Origin: Ktedonobacteria bacterium brp13 | GTDB lineage: Bacteria > Chloroflexota > Ktedonobacteria > Ktedonobacterales > Ktedonobacteraceae | Direction of reading: 5' to 3' | NCBI GenBank assembly: GCA_015099395.1 | Contig: AP024096.1 | Coordinates: 1,302,001 to 1,366,000, forward strand | Length of the DNA stretch: 64,000 nt | In this document: positions 45,667 through 55,492 of the stretch, one piece after another | How positions within the stretch are numbered: position 1 is the stretch's first letter | Layout of the letters: each line of letters begins with the position of its first letter | Notes under the pieces: model-generated | What the model was told of the DNA's origin: nothing | Databases searched by the model: none | What the model saw: only the letters and a program-made list of their open reading frames with translations | Position numbers and translations under genes: made by a program

Positions 45667-47316
45667 TCACCTACCAATGTCTTTGCGTACAAAACGCACC
45701 GAGGCCAGTGTTAGTGCCACGACAGTCACCGCCAGCACACCCAGTGTATCCAGCAGCGGCAGGCCATGCAGTAGCGGCGTTCCATAGTAGTAGATGGCGG
45801 AGAGTCGCAGCGTTGCATCCGGCCAGTTCAACCCTGAGCCAATAAAGCTGATGAAAAACCAGATCACCAGCAAAAAGCTTAAGATGCCAGTGTCTAGCGC
45901 TGTGCGTAGCCAGCCAGAGAGCAGATAGCCGATAGCAGCCATCAGCAGCCCCAGTGGAATGATTGAAAGCGTTGCAGCGGCCAGATTACCCTCATTGAGC
46001 GTGAGGCCAGTGGCTGCCGCAGTCAGCGCCGTGGTAGCCAGTGTTAGTAGGCCCATGATCACCATGGTGGTAGTGAGTGCGCCAAAGCGGGCCAGCAAGA
46101 CGGTCAGACGTGACTGCGGCGTTGCCAGCACTAATTCTTGCAGACCATCTTCTTCATCAGCAGACCAGCGATTAGCCTGAGTGACGGCAAAGGCCATAAG
46201 GAGCAGCGGTAGCAGGACGTAGAGCGCGCTAAGGATAGTCGCATTCGTGGTGGCATCACCGCCGCCAACCCTGGAGAGAAAGTCTTTCAGGATCGGTGAG
46301 CTTTTGTACAAGGTGGCCATATTTGTCTCGGTTTGCTTGTCGATCACAACCATCCAACCGGCAAATCCGGCGATGCCCAGTGTCCACCAGCATGCGGGAA
46401 CCACGATCATCCCCAGACTGCGTGTATAGACCGAGCGTAGTGACCAGGCATTTACCGGTAGCGCACGCGCTGGCCGCACTGCCCGTTCCGGCCGACGCAG
46501 GAAGCCGGGCAGCACTAACGTCCCCCCGACATCGCGCCGTGCAAAGATGCCTAGCGCCGCGCCGCTCATCAGAAGGCTCAGGGCCAGCATGACCAACATC
46601 GCTCCAAGATTGGTACCGTAACCTGGGATTAAAGGTTTGCTCAGGTTATAGTAGTAGACGGGAGACAGGCGGCTGAGCCATTCGGTATTGGGAATGACTC
46701 GATGGACCATATCCAGTACGATAAAGACCAGCAACAGGCCGCCTGTCAGGCCAGATGCTGTGCGGCGCTCCTGGGTGAACTGGGAGAGCAGGAGTGCAAG
46801 CGATCCGAAGACGCCACAGATGAGCACTACATTCAAGCCAAAGAGCAAGGCCTCGCCCAGACCAAAGTCCGCGTTGACGCTCTTGCCGCCCGCAAAGGCC
46901 AACAGCGCGATGAGCAGACCCATTCCCAGCAGGGCCGTCCAAACTGCGGCCAGCTTTTCCAGCACGACGCGCATGCGCCCGCGTGGTAGCGAGAGCAGCG
47001 CATCCAGGGAGCCATGCTCCTCTTCGCCTCGTAGCAGGCGGCTGCACGCCATGAGCGGCCAGATGGCAATGATCAAGATTGTCAGTCCGTATTTCCAGGT
47101 TACGTAGCCGCCGGGGGTGTCCACAGCGATTGGATCGGCAAACCACGCGAACGAGCCAGCCAGGCTGACGACCGAGGCCCGCGCCTGTGGCGTCTCCAGC
47201 AGCGAGGGGACGGCAGCCAGGACCGCATACAAGAGCAGACCCATGCCGATACCCCAGCCCAGAATGGCGATGCGAACCTCGCGCAGGGTTTTGAGGTAGA
47301 CGCTAGTGAACCACAT
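45667..47316 (-). CDS. ABC-2-type exporter permease, double-length
   Basis: 549 aa with about twelve hydrophobic segments arranged as two similar halves. Each half carries an ABC-2 coupling stretch (SLDALLSLPRGRMRVVLEKL; GLQELVLATPQSRLTVLLARF), so one chain may form the full channel. ATG 47316 has a perfect AAGGAGG 7 nt upstream; it overlaps the ATPase stop by 14 bp. The segment has higher GC than the neighbours. Confidence 0.85.
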   Translation of the reverse strand: MWFTSVYLKTLREVRIAILGWGIGMGLLLYAVLAAVPSLLETPQARASVVSLAGSFAWFADPIAVDTPGGYVTWKYGLTILIIAIWPLMACSRLLRGEEEHGSLDALLSLPRGRMRVVLEKLAAVWTALLGMGLLIALLAFAGGKSVNADFGLGEALLFGLNVVLICGVFGSLALLLSQFTQERRTASGLTGGLLLVFIVLDMVHRVIPNTEWLSRLSPVYYYNLSKPLIPGYGTNLGAMLVMLALSLLMSGAALGIFARRDVGGTLVLPGFLRRPERAVRPARALPVNAWSLRSVYTRSLGMIVVPACWWTLGIAGFAGWMVVIDKQTETNMATLYKSSPILKDFLSRVGGGDATTNATILSALYVLLPLLLMAFAVTQANRWSADEEDGLQELVLATPQSRLTVLLARFGALTTTMVIMGLLTLATTALTAAATGLTLNEGNLAAATLSIIPLGLLMAAIGYLLSGWLRTALDTGILSFLLVIWFFISFIGSGLNWPDATLRLSAIYYYGTPLLHGLPLLDTLGVLAVTVVALTLASVRFVRKDIGR

Positions 47317-48232
47317 GACTGGCCTCCTTGGTGACCACATCGTTACCTTCGTAGTAACGCATGAAGATGTCTTCCAGACTGGGTTCGTGGCTGGTCAGAG
47401 AGACGACTGAATACTGGGCCGCCGCCTTGACTACCGCATCCGCCTGGCCTTGCACAGACAGGTGCAGGGTGTGTCCTCCGTCCAGCGTTTCTACCTGCTC
47501 CACTCCATCAAGCCCTTTGAACGCTTCAATGGGCACCGTATTGGCAAATGTGATGGTAATTTCATGGTGTTTGATGCCCTTCAGTTCCTCTACACTCCCC
47601 AAACGCACGATCTGACCCTCGCGGATGATGGCAACGCGGTTGCACGTCTGCTCTACTTCGGTCAGGATATGTGACGAGAGAAAGACGGTGCGCCCATCGT
47701 CGCGTACTTCCCTGACCATACGGTCAAACTCCTGCTGGTGCAGCGGGTCCAGTCCGCTGGTTGGCTCATCCAGAATCAGCAGGCGCGGACGGTGCATAAA
47801 GGCTTGAATGATGCCAATCTTGCGCTTGTTGCCGCTGGAATACTGACGGAACTTGCGGCTGGTGTCACAGTCCAGCCGGGCAATCAGCTGTTTCAGATAC
47901 GCCTGATCGATGCCGCCACGTAGATGTCCAAAGTACTCCAGAATTTGCCCGCCAGTCAGGTTGGGGTCAAGTGCAAGCTCGCCTGGCAGATAGCCGGTTA
48001 GCCGTTTGATCTCTACCGATTGCTGCCAGACATCCAGTCCGGCGATGCGCGCGCTGCCCGCGTCGGCGTGTAGTAGCGCCATCAGTAGGCGAATTGTCGT
48101 CGTTTTGCCCGCACCGTTGGGACCAAGAAAGCCAAAAATCTCGCCCTCTTCTACCGGGAAGGTTACGTCGATAATGCCGCGCTTGCTGCCATAGTGTTTG
48201 GTCAGCTTGTCTACTTCGATGATCGCTGTCAT
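47303..48232 (-). CDS. ABC exporter ATPase
   Basis: 309 aa. Walker A GPNGAGKTTT near residue 38, signature YSSGNKRKIGIIQAFM (SSGNK replacing SGGQ), Walker B LLILDEPTSGLDP, switch SSHIL. Matches the YbhF/CcmA-like exporter ATPases. C-terminal ~80 residues form an accessory beta domain. First gene of the operon, preceded by a TetR-style palindrome at 48286-48302. Confidence 0.92.
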   Translation of the reverse strand: MTAIIEVDKLTKHYGSKRGIIDVTFPVEEGEIFGFLGPNGAGKTTTIRLLMALLHADAGSARIAGLDVWQQSVEIKRLTGYLPGELALDPNLTGGQILEYFGHLRGGIDQAYLKQLIARLDCDTSRKFRQYSSGNKRKIGIIQAFMHRPRLLILDEPTSGLDPLHQQEFDRMVREVRDDGRTVFLSSHILTEVEQTCNRVAIIREGQIVRLGSVEELKGIKHHEITITFANTVPIEAFKGLDGVEQVETLDGGHTLHLSVQGQADAVVKAAAQYSVVSLTSHEPSLEDIFMRYYEGNDVVTKEASHVVH

Positions 48233-48285
48233 GTCACCGTCCTTTACCTCAAAATGAGGTTACAACGTTCGTTCCTCTTTATCAA

Positions 48286-48302
48286 AAACCGACCGTCGGT
48301 TT
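48286..48302. promoter_or_regulatory. TetR-type palindrome before ABC operon
   Basis: AAACCGAC-c-GTCGGTTT, a 17-bp perfect odd palindrome ~55 bp upstream of the ATPase start. CCGAC/GTCGG half-sites are common for TetR-family repressors controlling exporters. No regulator gene is next to it in this window. Confidence 0.6.
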
Positions 48303-48435
48303 ATTATTACGAGTAGAGTATAACTCATGAAAACGTCATAGTCAATGGAAACATTTCACTGTGCAACGATCTGGTCTGTCTCTTTAGAAAGCCACACACT
48401 CACCTCTATGGAGGAGCTAGCTAGCGGTAAAAAAG

Positions 48436-48475
48436 GCTGGAATGAAGGAAGATGTACTGCCTCCTCCATTCCAGC
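48436..48475 (-). terminator. Hairpin terminator after universal stress gene
   Basis: GCTGGAATG (48436-48444) pairs with CATTCCAGC (48467-48475), with further weaker pairing inside. It follows the minus-strand stress gene ending at 48546. The rest of 48233-48545 has no supported gene. Confidence 0.6.
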
Positions 48476-48545
48476 TCTTCTGTAGGGTAGCAATTACCTC
48501 TGAAAATCTGCCTGCCGTTCAGCGGGCATCTTTTACATGGCTGTC

Positions 48546-49613
48546 TTAAAAGATCGTAATATCGGCCTGCTCTCTTTTATTTTTGGGCGATTGCTTTTCC
48601 TCTTCCGACTTCATTGCGTGAGGCTGTTCTTCTGGCTTCACTGCATGGATAACAAGTATCGGTTGTGGCGCTGCATCAAACACTGCTTCAGTAAAGCTAC
48701 CGAACAGGAAATGTTGAAAACCATGGCGTCCATGTGTGGTCATGGCAATAATGTCGCAACCGGTGAAGCCGGGTTCATCGCCAATACAAGAGCTTTCTTC
48801 GAGGATTCTTTTCGTAATCTCTTCCAGGTCGAAGTAGGCAACAACAGAACTGGTGATGTTTAAGTTGAGCGTAGCGAGATCTCCGACGAGAAAGCGTTCT
48901 TTGACTTGCTTGAGATAGGCTTCTGCCTCAGCTCTGTGCTCTTTGTTCTGTTGTTCGGCGGCTGCCTTTTCTTTCGGGTGGCGCGGGACTATGCGTTCGA
49001 CGACTCGTGTCAGGTGGATAGCTCCCCGGTCCGATTGCGCAAGGGCGGCACTGAGTTGTGCTGCAGGACGAATTGCCTCCTCTGCCAGGGAAGATCCATC
49101 CAGCGCGATAAGAACACGAGGTGAATGGGTCAATGGCAATAACTGACTCTGTGTCCCTCTTATTACCAACACTGGAATGGGACTATAGCGCACGAGTTGC
49201 TGTGCCGTGCTACCCATGACCCAACGCGTGAAGCCGGTTTCCCCATGGCTGCGCATAACGATAAGGTCTACTCCATGCACACGTGACGAGTCAATGATGG
49301 TTGCTGCCGAACCGCCCATTTGGATATCTGTGTGCACTTTGAGGGTATCAAGATGGGTAAACGTGGTAACACGTTTCAAGTATTCACGGGCACATGAGAA
49401 GGCCGCCTCTCGCATAGGCTCCGCGAGATTCAGTGGCGTGTATGGGTACATCGGTATACAACTGGATGGCGGGACAACGCGGAGGAGGAGTACTTCTGCA
49501 TTGCAGGTATGTGCTATATGTGCTGCGAGAGGGATGGCTTCTTCCGCCAATGATGAGCTATCCAGCGGCACAAGAATCTTATGGAACAGAGAAGTGTGTG
49601 TATGCTCTTTCAT
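48546..49613 (-). CDS. Tandem-domain universal stress protein
   Basis: 355 aa with two UspA domains (HKILVPLDSSSLAEEAIPLA... and RVLIALDGSSLAEEAIRPA...). Each ends with an ATP-binding-type glycine motif: SHGETGFTRWVMGSTAQQLV and THGRHGFQHFLFGSFTEAV (G-2x-G-9x-G-S). Cytosolic, probably nucleotide-binding, induced by stress or low oxygen in other bacteria. GAAAGGAGA precedes the ATG. A ~35-residue charged tail (KPEEQPHAMKSEEEKQ) is extra. First of four such genes within 6 kb. Confidence 0.88.
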   Translation of the reverse strand: MKEHTHTSLFHKILVPLDSSSLAEEAIPLAAHIAHTCNAEVLLLRVVPPSSCIPMYPYTPLNLAEPMREAAFSCAREYLKRVTTFTHLDTLKVHTDIQMGGSAATIIDSSRVHGVDLIVMRSHGETGFTRWVMGSTAQQLVRYSPIPVLVIRGTQSQLLPLTHSPRVLIALDGSSLAEEAIRPAAQLSAALAQSDRGAIHLTRVVERIVPRHPKEKAAAEQQNKEHRAEAEAYLKQVKERFLVGDLATLNLNITSSVVAYFDLEEITKRILEESSCIGDEPGFTGCDIIAMTTHGRHGFQHFLFGSFTEAVFDAAPQPILVIHAVKPEEQPHAMKSEEEKQSPKNKREQADITIF

Positions 49614-49660
49614 AGTATCTCCTTTCCTGTAACCAGGAATCTTTGCTAGCTAGAGAGCGA

Positions 49661-51415
49661 TCATTGCAATATGTCATGCTGTAAGGTTGCCATTGTTTCT
49701 TGTGACGCTGCTATTGTTGGAAGGACAATATGTCTGATCTCGAGTTCTTGCCCTGGATCACATGCCTCCCAGTGCGCAATCTGTGCATCGTAGAGCTCTG
49801 GACGACCGTCTGAAGCCATAGATGCCATGTCGGCTATTGAGGGTCCCTCGTGTGTGGCTACTGAGGTAGCCACGCGTGTTTGCCAGCGTTGGGCCAGTCG
49901 TTGAAGTGTGATCTCTCTAGGCGCGACGCATTCAATGAATAGGGCCGTTGCGCCGTGTTGAGCAGCCTCGTGAGCGATCTTTTGTCGATCAGCGCGACTG
50001 GCAAAGGTTCCATCCAGAATGACGGAGTAGCCCTGTTGCAAATAGGCCTGTGCCCGGTCGTTCAGTGCGGCATACGTTTTTCTGGTCCATGCCGGATCAT
50101 ATATGCCTGCGCCAAATTGTTCTATCTGTGGCTGCAGCGGCTGGAGGCGAGCCAGTTCTTTACGAATGCTATCCGTAGAGAGGAGTGGGTAATGATACTC
50201 GCGTTGGAGTTCGCGGGCAATGGTGCTTTTTCCTGTTCCCATAACTCCACCAACCATGATGAGCAGTGGGTGCTGGGAGGCGTGAGTATAGCGTAATGCC
50301 AACATGAACATGTCAATAGCTTCCTGCTTGGCCTGCTCTTGTTGCGCCTTCGTGACTTCTGGGTCATCAAGCAAGAGAGAGGCAACCTTTCCACGCACAC
50401 AGGCTCGATAGCAGGAATAGAATGGCAGCAGCGTGGCTAGCGACCGGTCGCCTGTCTCTTCAATATAGTGTGTAAGGAAGGCCTGTGACAGGTCGGGGCG
50501 CTGGGCGAAATCTAGCTCCATACACAGAAAGGCGACTTCACTGGCGACATCGCTGTAGCGTAAGCGCTCATTGAATTCGATACGATCAAGCAGCAGAATA
50601 CGCTGCTTCGCTGCTGAATCTAGCGCTGGCAAGACATAAACGTGTTGCAGTCGCAGATCACCATGGCAATCACGAATATGGTCGTGTATGATGCGCTGTT
50701 GGAACAGGGTTTCGTGTTGTTTCAGAAATTGGTGGACATAGCGTTGCAACGCTGTATAGGTATCCTTTTGAATGGTATGCCCAATGTAATGGCGCATTTG
50801 TTGAAAATTCTCATCCCAATTTCTACGAATCACATCCATACTGCCAAAGCTCGCGACATGGTCGTTTGTCTGCGTCTGTGTATGAAAATGAGCAACTGTC
50901 TGTGCGATCTCGCTCATGAGGTCAGGAGATACGTTGCCTGCATGCAACAGTGCATGTAACGTTGCACTCTCTGGCAAACGGCGCATGACTACGGCATAGT
51001 CAACCAGCGTGCCCGCTTCGTCGAAGCCTCCTGGCAAGGGAACGTTGCCAGGAGGATAGGTATGTCCGAAGGAGAAGCTTCCACTGGAGGACTCAATGAC
51101 AGGCGCAACACCGAGATAGATGTCCGGTGCCAGTGGATCGTTGAGGATTACCTCCATTTGACAAAAATGTCGTCGTAGTGCAACTGTCGAGTAGTCAAAG
51201 AAGCCAAAGTTCCTCGGCTTCTTCAATTTATACACGTATGAAGGCGTAAGGATAACTGCTGATGCATGCGTTTGAATGATGTATGGATCTTCTCCATACT
51301 CATAAGCAAAAGGAAATGCTTGCCGCTTGATGAGCGCGTGGAGCATCCGCGTGAATGTCTGATCCGTATTGGGCTCATGTTTTGCATGGGCAGCGTGTAT
51401 TGGGCGTGGCATCAT
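49661..51415 (-). CDS. Bifunctional aminoglycoside-phosphotransferase-like / AAA kinase protein
   Basis: 584 aa. The N-terminal ~340 residues resemble a phosphotransferase/kinase fold (VILTPSYVYKLKKPRNFGFFDYS; catalytic-loop-like HDHIRDCHGDLRLQHV; LLDRIEFNERLRYSDVASEVA). From ~375 a P-loop kinase domain follows (GGVMGTGKSTIAREL, LLSTDSIRKEL, SVILDGTFASRADRQK). The same two-domain plan is known in the mycobacterial DosR-regulon protein Rv2004c. Substrates are unknown. Located between stress-protein genes on the same strand. Confidence 0.8.
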   Translation of the reverse strand: MMPRPIHAAHAKHEPNTDQTFTRMLHALIKRQAFPFAYEYGEDPYIIQTHASAVILTPSYVYKLKKPRNFGFFDYSTVALRRHFCQMEVILNDPLAPDIYLGVAPVIESSSGSFSFGHTYPPGNVPLPGGFDEAGTLVDYAVVMRRLPESATLHALLHAGNVSPDLMSEIAQTVAHFHTQTQTNDHVASFGSMDVIRRNWDENFQQMRHYIGHTIQKDTYTALQRYVHQFLKQHETLFQQRIIHDHIRDCHGDLRLQHVYVLPALDSAAKQRILLLDRIEFNERLRYSDVASEVAFLCMELDFAQRPDLSQAFLTHYIEETGDRSLATLLPFYSCYRACVRGKVASLLLDDPEVTKAQQEQAKQEAIDMFMLALRYTHASQHPLLIMVGGVMGTGKSTIARELQREYHYPLLSTDSIRKELARLQPLQPQIEQFGAGIYDPAWTRKTYAALNDRAQAYLQQGYSVILDGTFASRADRQKIAHEAAQHGATALFIECVAPREITLQRLAQRWQTRVATSVATHEGPSIADMASMASDGRPELYDAQIAHWEACDPGQELEIRHIVLPTIAASQETMATLQHDILQ

Positions 51416-51484
51416 GTTTTCCTTTCATCTATACGTGTTGACTATCGCGCTAGCAATGACTCCTTTTCTTTGTAGCCTGCCGCC

Positions 51485-52480
51485 CTAGATCTGTTTTGAG
51501 TCCGGGTGAACAATCAATAAAGGTAATTTGGTCGCATTAAGCACTCTTTCTGCGATACTACCCAGCGCCCAGCGTTGCAGTCCACTGCGCCCATGAGTTG
51601 TCAGTGCCATCATATCAAAGCACTCAGAAGCATTCGGTGTTTGCGTCCCTGCATTTGTAGGGTGCTCTCTTTCTACGAGTGCTCCTGCGACATCATCGTG
51701 CACCAGAACTTCAGTGGTGACTGTCAGATTGCGATAGGTAGGATTACCGGTCAGTATTTTCTTTTTGACCTCTTCCAGATACGCCTGCGTCTCCGCTATG
51801 AAGCGCTCTCGCGCCGCTGCGGGCGCTTCATATATTTTCATGATACCCGTTACTTCTTGCAGTGCAAGGACCTGGACCAGATTTACGACTATGTGCTCTG
51901 GCACCGATAGGGCGACACCAAGGTGTATCGCTGGCTCAATGGCTGTCTCCGAAAGTGGGGAGCCATCCAGGGCGATCAGAACATGCACTGTCTGTGGATT
52001 CGTTGTGTACAGTTGCTCCTGACCATCGCTTTTCTCACGCAGAACGAGTACTGGTATAGCGCTATGGCGGGTCAGTTTTTGGGCGACATTGCCCAATGCC
52101 CAACGCTTCAAGCCAGTATAGCCGTGGCTGCAGAGGATAATCAGATTACTTTGTGTTTTTTGTGCTGTCTCAAGGATGGCTTCTGCAACGATTGGTGAAG
52201 CGACTGTGTGTATTTCAACTTCGATGCCGGCCAGGGGCTCGGACATAGCCACGCGTCGTAAGTAATTCCTGGCTACTTCAACCTCTTCTTCAGCGACCTC
52301 GCTATAGAACTCTTCAGGCGTAATAAGCATATACGTATAGCTGGCATACCTGATAGGAGGGTAGACGACGCGTACAAGTATGAGTGATGCTCCGGTTGAT
52401 CTCGCAATGCGAGCCGCGATAGGCACTGCTCGTTCTGCACGCTCTGAACCGTCGAGCGGAACGACAATTTTTTGAAACAT
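51485..52480 (-). CDS. Tandem-domain universal stress protein
   Basis: 331 aa, two Usp domains (MFQKIVVPLDGSERAERAVPI; HVLIALDGSPLSETAIEPA). The nucleotide motif of domain 1 has Asn where Ser/Thr is usual (SHGYTGLKRWALGNVAQ); domain 2 has the full form (THGRSGLQRWALGSIAERV). ATG 52480 has GAAGGAGAAG upstream, excluding a 25-residue longer in-frame start. Confidence 0.88.
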   Translation of the reverse strand: MFQKIVVPLDGSERAERAVPIAARIARSTGASLILVRVVYPPIRYASYTYMLITPEEFYSEVAEEEVEVARNYLRRVAMSEPLAGIEVEIHTVASPIVAEAILETAQKTQSNLIILCSHGYTGLKRWALGNVAQKLTRHSAIPVLVLREKSDGQEQLYTTNPQTVHVLIALDGSPLSETAIEPAIHLGVALSVPEHIVVNLVQVLALQEVTGIMKIYEAPAAARERFIAETQAYLEEVKKKILTGNPTYRNLTVTTEVLVHDDVAGALVEREHPTNAGTQTPNASECFDMMALTTHGRSGLQRWALGSIAERVLNATKLPLLIVHPDSKQI

Positions 52481-52635
52481 AGCCTTCTCCTTCTGCGCTT
52501 CATAACTAGTTACCGTACTATAAATAGTAAAAATCTGGCATCTCGAAAAAGTCACTGCAAGGTAACCAGCATCACAAATGAATCACAACATAGTCATTTT
52601 GCTTTATTTAAATCTTTATCGCATATATGTTTCCT

Positions 52636-53409
52636 TTATATGCTGCATGTGGAACGAGGCACCTGCATTGCTGATATCTGTGTTGCTGGTTGGGGCACTG
52701 CCTGATCTTGTGGATGAACAATGAGCAATGGTAATCTGGTCCGCTTCAGTACGCGTTCTGTGACACTCCCAAAAATACGGTGACCGAACCCATGTTGTCC
52801 GTGCGTGGTTATAGCAAGAAGCTGACAGGAAGTATTCCGGTTCGAAGGACCTTTTTCTGCGTACTGCATCAATTCTTGCGCAATGTCTGTGCCAAATCTT
52901 ACTGTGCCAGTAATCTTTATTCCCGGGTACCTGAGCGCAGCTTGTTCCAGGCGTGCGGTCACTTCCTCAATATACATTTGCGCTGTTTGCCAACTATCGT
53001 TCTGCATGTCAACCAGGGAGGTTTCTGCGAAGGCTTGCTTATCAATCAGATTGGAGGGCTCGACAATACGGAGAAGATGAACCTCACCATGGTGCGCAGG
53101 AGCACAATCTGCTGCGATGGAGAGCGCAGACTCGATGATTGCTTCTGCTTGCGGTGATCCGTCCAGGGCAATACAGACGCGAAAGACCGGAAGCCCTTTC
53201 GCATCGCGTGCAAAGGCTAGCGGATGCTCATCTTTCTGGATGAGGATGGGTATCGGACTTGAGCGCACAATCTTTTGCGCTATACTACTCAGCACCCACT
53301 CTTTAAGGCCTGTGTATCCATGGCTGCATAGCACGATCAGGTCGATGTTCTGCCGTACTCTGGCCTTCATAATTGCTGCAGTGGCATTGCCATTATCCAC
53401 TTCTGTCAT
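52636..53409 (-). pseudogene. Universal stress protein lacking its N-terminal half-domain
   Basis: 257 aa from the only available ATG. It begins in the middle of the first Usp domain (ATAAIMKARVRQNIDLIVLCSHGYTGLKEW), then has a complete second domain (VCIALDGSPQAEAIIESA... THGQHGFGHRIFGSVTERV). The missing ~90 residues contain the conserved VPLDGS strand. Upstream the same frame continues for ~15 codons before a stop, suggesting truncation rather than a designed start. No good ribosome site. It might still yield a single-domain protein. Confidence 0.6.
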
Positions 53410-53457
53410 GGTTAGAATTCGCTCCAGTAATGTTGAGTTTTTATACTGGTCAGGACT

Positions 53458-53598
53458 TTATTCTGTGCTTGCTCCTCCATCTCCTGCATCTCCTCCATTA
53501 TTCTGACTGCTTGCAGAGCATAGATATTTGATATTCGGCCATTCAATGCAAGCTGCCAGATGATGGTGCCTGGCATCAATGCGTATGACTTTGATCAC
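53458..53598 (-). CDS. Possible 46-aa ORF overlapping upstream stop
   Basis: GTG 53598 overlaps the TGA of the upstream Usp gene (GTGA), and the frame runs 46 codons (IKVIRIDARHHHLAACIEW... ) to TAA. It contains two Cys, three consecutive His and a Gly/Asp-rich end. It could be a coupled small protein or just sequence filling the gap left by the truncated Usp gene. Confidence 0.25.
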   Translation of the reverse strand: MIKVIRIDARHHHLAACIEWPNIKYLCSASSQNNGGDAGDGGASTE

Positions 53599-54575
53599 GT
53601 TTCAGAGGTGACCGATTCTGACTCATAGATGTGATGCGTTGTAAGGGGGTTACCCATATCAGTGGGACGTACGATCAATAGCGGGAGTTGTGTACCAGCA
53701 CGAACCCGCTCGGTAATACTGCCCATTGTCCAGAAAGGGAGCCCTGTCAGGCCATGTGTCGTCATAGCGATGAGGTTACAGACTCCAGACACGCCGCTAT
53801 TCTCGGTATCCTCTCCTTTTTCTGCGACGCGTACGATCGCATCTGCCGTATCTGCATTGACTGCGATCGACCAGGTGACGGTCATATGTTGTCGTGCAAC
53901 AATGGGTGCCATCTCTCCTTGTTGGATTCTGGTGGCGATGGTTTGGAGATAATATTCGGCTGCTTGTAGCTTCTCGCTATCATCGATAACGCGGGTCAGA
54001 TGGAGCGTGTTGTTGGTTGAGGTGCTTAACATTAACATCGTGACCAGTTCCGCCGCAGGTTCTAGTGCTGTCATAGCAAGGTCTGAACCATCTAATGGCA
54101 CAAGAATGCGTAGCGGTTCACTGGGATCGGAACCAGCCGGGAGGGCACTTTTATCGCGGAATAGTAGGACGGGCATCTCGGCGTACCTGGTTACTTTATC
54201 TGCCACACTACCCATGATCCAGCGTGATACGCCTGTGTTGCCATGCGAGTTGATCACGATAATATCCGCGTGATGTAGCATGGCTGTGGTCAGGATTGTT
54301 GCGCCTGCGGAGCCAAAGGGGACCACTATCTCTGTATGCACACCGTGAAATTCCTTGCTCTTGGAGACGGTTAAGAGATAGTTTTCCGCTTCAAATTTGG
54401 CCTTGGCTGGTAACTCCTGAGTGAGCCCCGCCTGAGCAAACGACGGCCAGTTGGGGTTCACGACGCGCAACAAGATAATCGTTCCGCCATTGGACCGAGC
54501 CAGGCGTAAAGCGACCGGGATCGTGCGTTCAGCACGTTTTGAGCCATCAAGTGGGACAAGGATACGTTGAAACAT
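53595..54575 (-). CDS. Tandem-domain universal stress protein
   Basis: 326 aa, two Usp domains (MFQRILVPLDGSKRAERTIPV; RILVPLDGSDLAMTALEPA). Nucleotide motifs: SHGNTGVSRWIMGSVADKV and THGLTGLPFWTMGSITERV, both complete. GAAGGATACC precedes ATG. The repeated Usp genes are diverged from each other, so the array is old. Confidence 0.88.
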   Translation of the reverse strand: MFQRILVPLDGSKRAERTIPVALRLARSNGGTIILLRVVNPNWPSFAQAGLTQELPAKAKFEAENYLLTVSKSKEFHGVHTEIVVPFGSAGATILTTAMLHHADIIVINSHGNTGVSRWIMGSVADKVTRYAEMPVLLFRDKSALPAGSDPSEPLRILVPLDGSDLAMTALEPAAELVTMLMLSTSTNNTLHLTRVIDDSEKLQAAEYYLQTIATRIQQGEMAPIVARQHMTVTWSIAVNADTADAIVRVAEKGEDTENSGVSGVCNLIAMTTHGLTGLPFWTMGSITERVRAGTQLPLLIVRPTDMGNPLTTHHIYESESVTSET

Positions 54576-54610
54576 GATGGTATCCTTCTTTCTTTCTTTC
54601 TGATACTCTT

Positions 54611-55051
54611 CTAACTATGTTCAAAGCGTCCGACTTTTTCCGTCAAATGAATGCGATAGACTATGATGTCAGTGCATGCTTGTGTGTATTCTTCTACTTT
54701 CAACTCATGCAATGCCTCTCCGCTGGCTATCAGGGTCACGAACTGCTGTGTGAGCAAATTGCAGGCTCTGGCTGCCTCTTCTTCTTTGAGTTCCTGGAAT
54801 GTTCCCCAGACAAGGACACTGCGCCAGTTGGCACTATTTTTTATTTGATCAACTTGAAAGCAGACCTCAGGACATAAGCGCATCATTTGCAGCTTTGAAC
54901 CATCAAGCGTGTTTGCATAAATATTTTCCCCGTCATACACATAGTTAATGGGAAAAATATACATCTTTCCTCGCATTTGACAGCCAAGATGTCCGCTAGA
55001 CCTGGCATACAATACCTCGTCGATCTGACATTGTGTAAGCTCACCATGCAT
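54611..55051 (-). CDS. Pyridoxamine 5'-phosphate oxidase-like flavin protein
   Basis: 146 aa split-barrel protein: LYARSSGHLGCQMRGKMYIFPINYVYDGENIYANT, then LCPEVCFQVDQIKNSANWRSVLVWGTFQEL, which is the PNPOx-like FMN- or F420-binding fold. Members act as flavin reductases or unknown; vitamin B6 synthesis is unlikely. AAAGGAGA upstream of ATG. A PNPOx-like gene next to Usp genes also occurs in dormancy regulons. Confidence 0.8.
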   Translation of the reverse strand: MHGELTQCQIDEVLYARSSGHLGCQMRGKMYIFPINYVYDGENIYANTLDGSKLQMMRLCPEVCFQVDQIKNSANWRSVLVWGTFQELKEEEAARACNLLTQQFVTLIASGEALHELKVEEYTQACTDIIVYRIHLTEKVGRFEHS

Positions 55052-55150
55052 CTATCGATCTCCTTTACGAAGTGTGATTCTACCTTTGCTATAACATCCT
55101 ATGATGTTTATTCGTACATGGTGAATGACTAGCGTATCCCTTATCACTGC

Positions 55151-55492
55151 TTAAGGTACATTTGGGAAAAGGTCTTTCTGCTGCGGCCTGTCTTCACTAT
55201 GGGCAATGTATGGTGGAACCTTACCCTGGCAATGAATGGTACACAGTGGCATGGTCGCGGATATGTCAGGCAGGTAAATAGCACATGCTCCATAGTCGAT
55301 GATCATTTCCGCCGGAGCCTCTAATAGGTGTGGCGCTGTCTTGGCCAGCATATTAACTACTTCGGGTGCTCTCCATCCTGTTAACGAGACCCCTCTTGAC
55401 TCAATGATCCCCGGGCTGATATCTACACAGTGGTTGGGATATCGGCTTTCCAGCGCGTATAAGCAAACTTGTAGGTTATCATGGAGATACAT
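55151..55492 (-). CDS. Hypothetical protein, 113 aa
   Basis: Soluble protein MYLHDNLQVCLYALESRYPNH... with GVSLTGWRAPEVVNML and IDYGACAIYLPD. No family recognised. ATG 55492 is preferred because AAAGGAGG lies just 5-6 nt upstream; the longer in-frame start lacks a site. Same strand as the stress genes, ~100 bp upstream of the flavin protein. Confidence 0.55.
   Translation of the reverse strand: MYLHDNLQVCLYALESRYPNHCVDISPGIIESRGVSLTGWRAPEVVNMLAKTAPHLLEAPAEMIIDYGACAIYLPDISATMPLCTIHCQGKVPPYIAHSEDRPQQKDLFPNVP

Noticed and set aside
48546..55051. DosR-type boxes upstream of stress genes
   Set aside because: I looked for a GGGAC/GTCCC-type dyad in the gene spacers and saw none.
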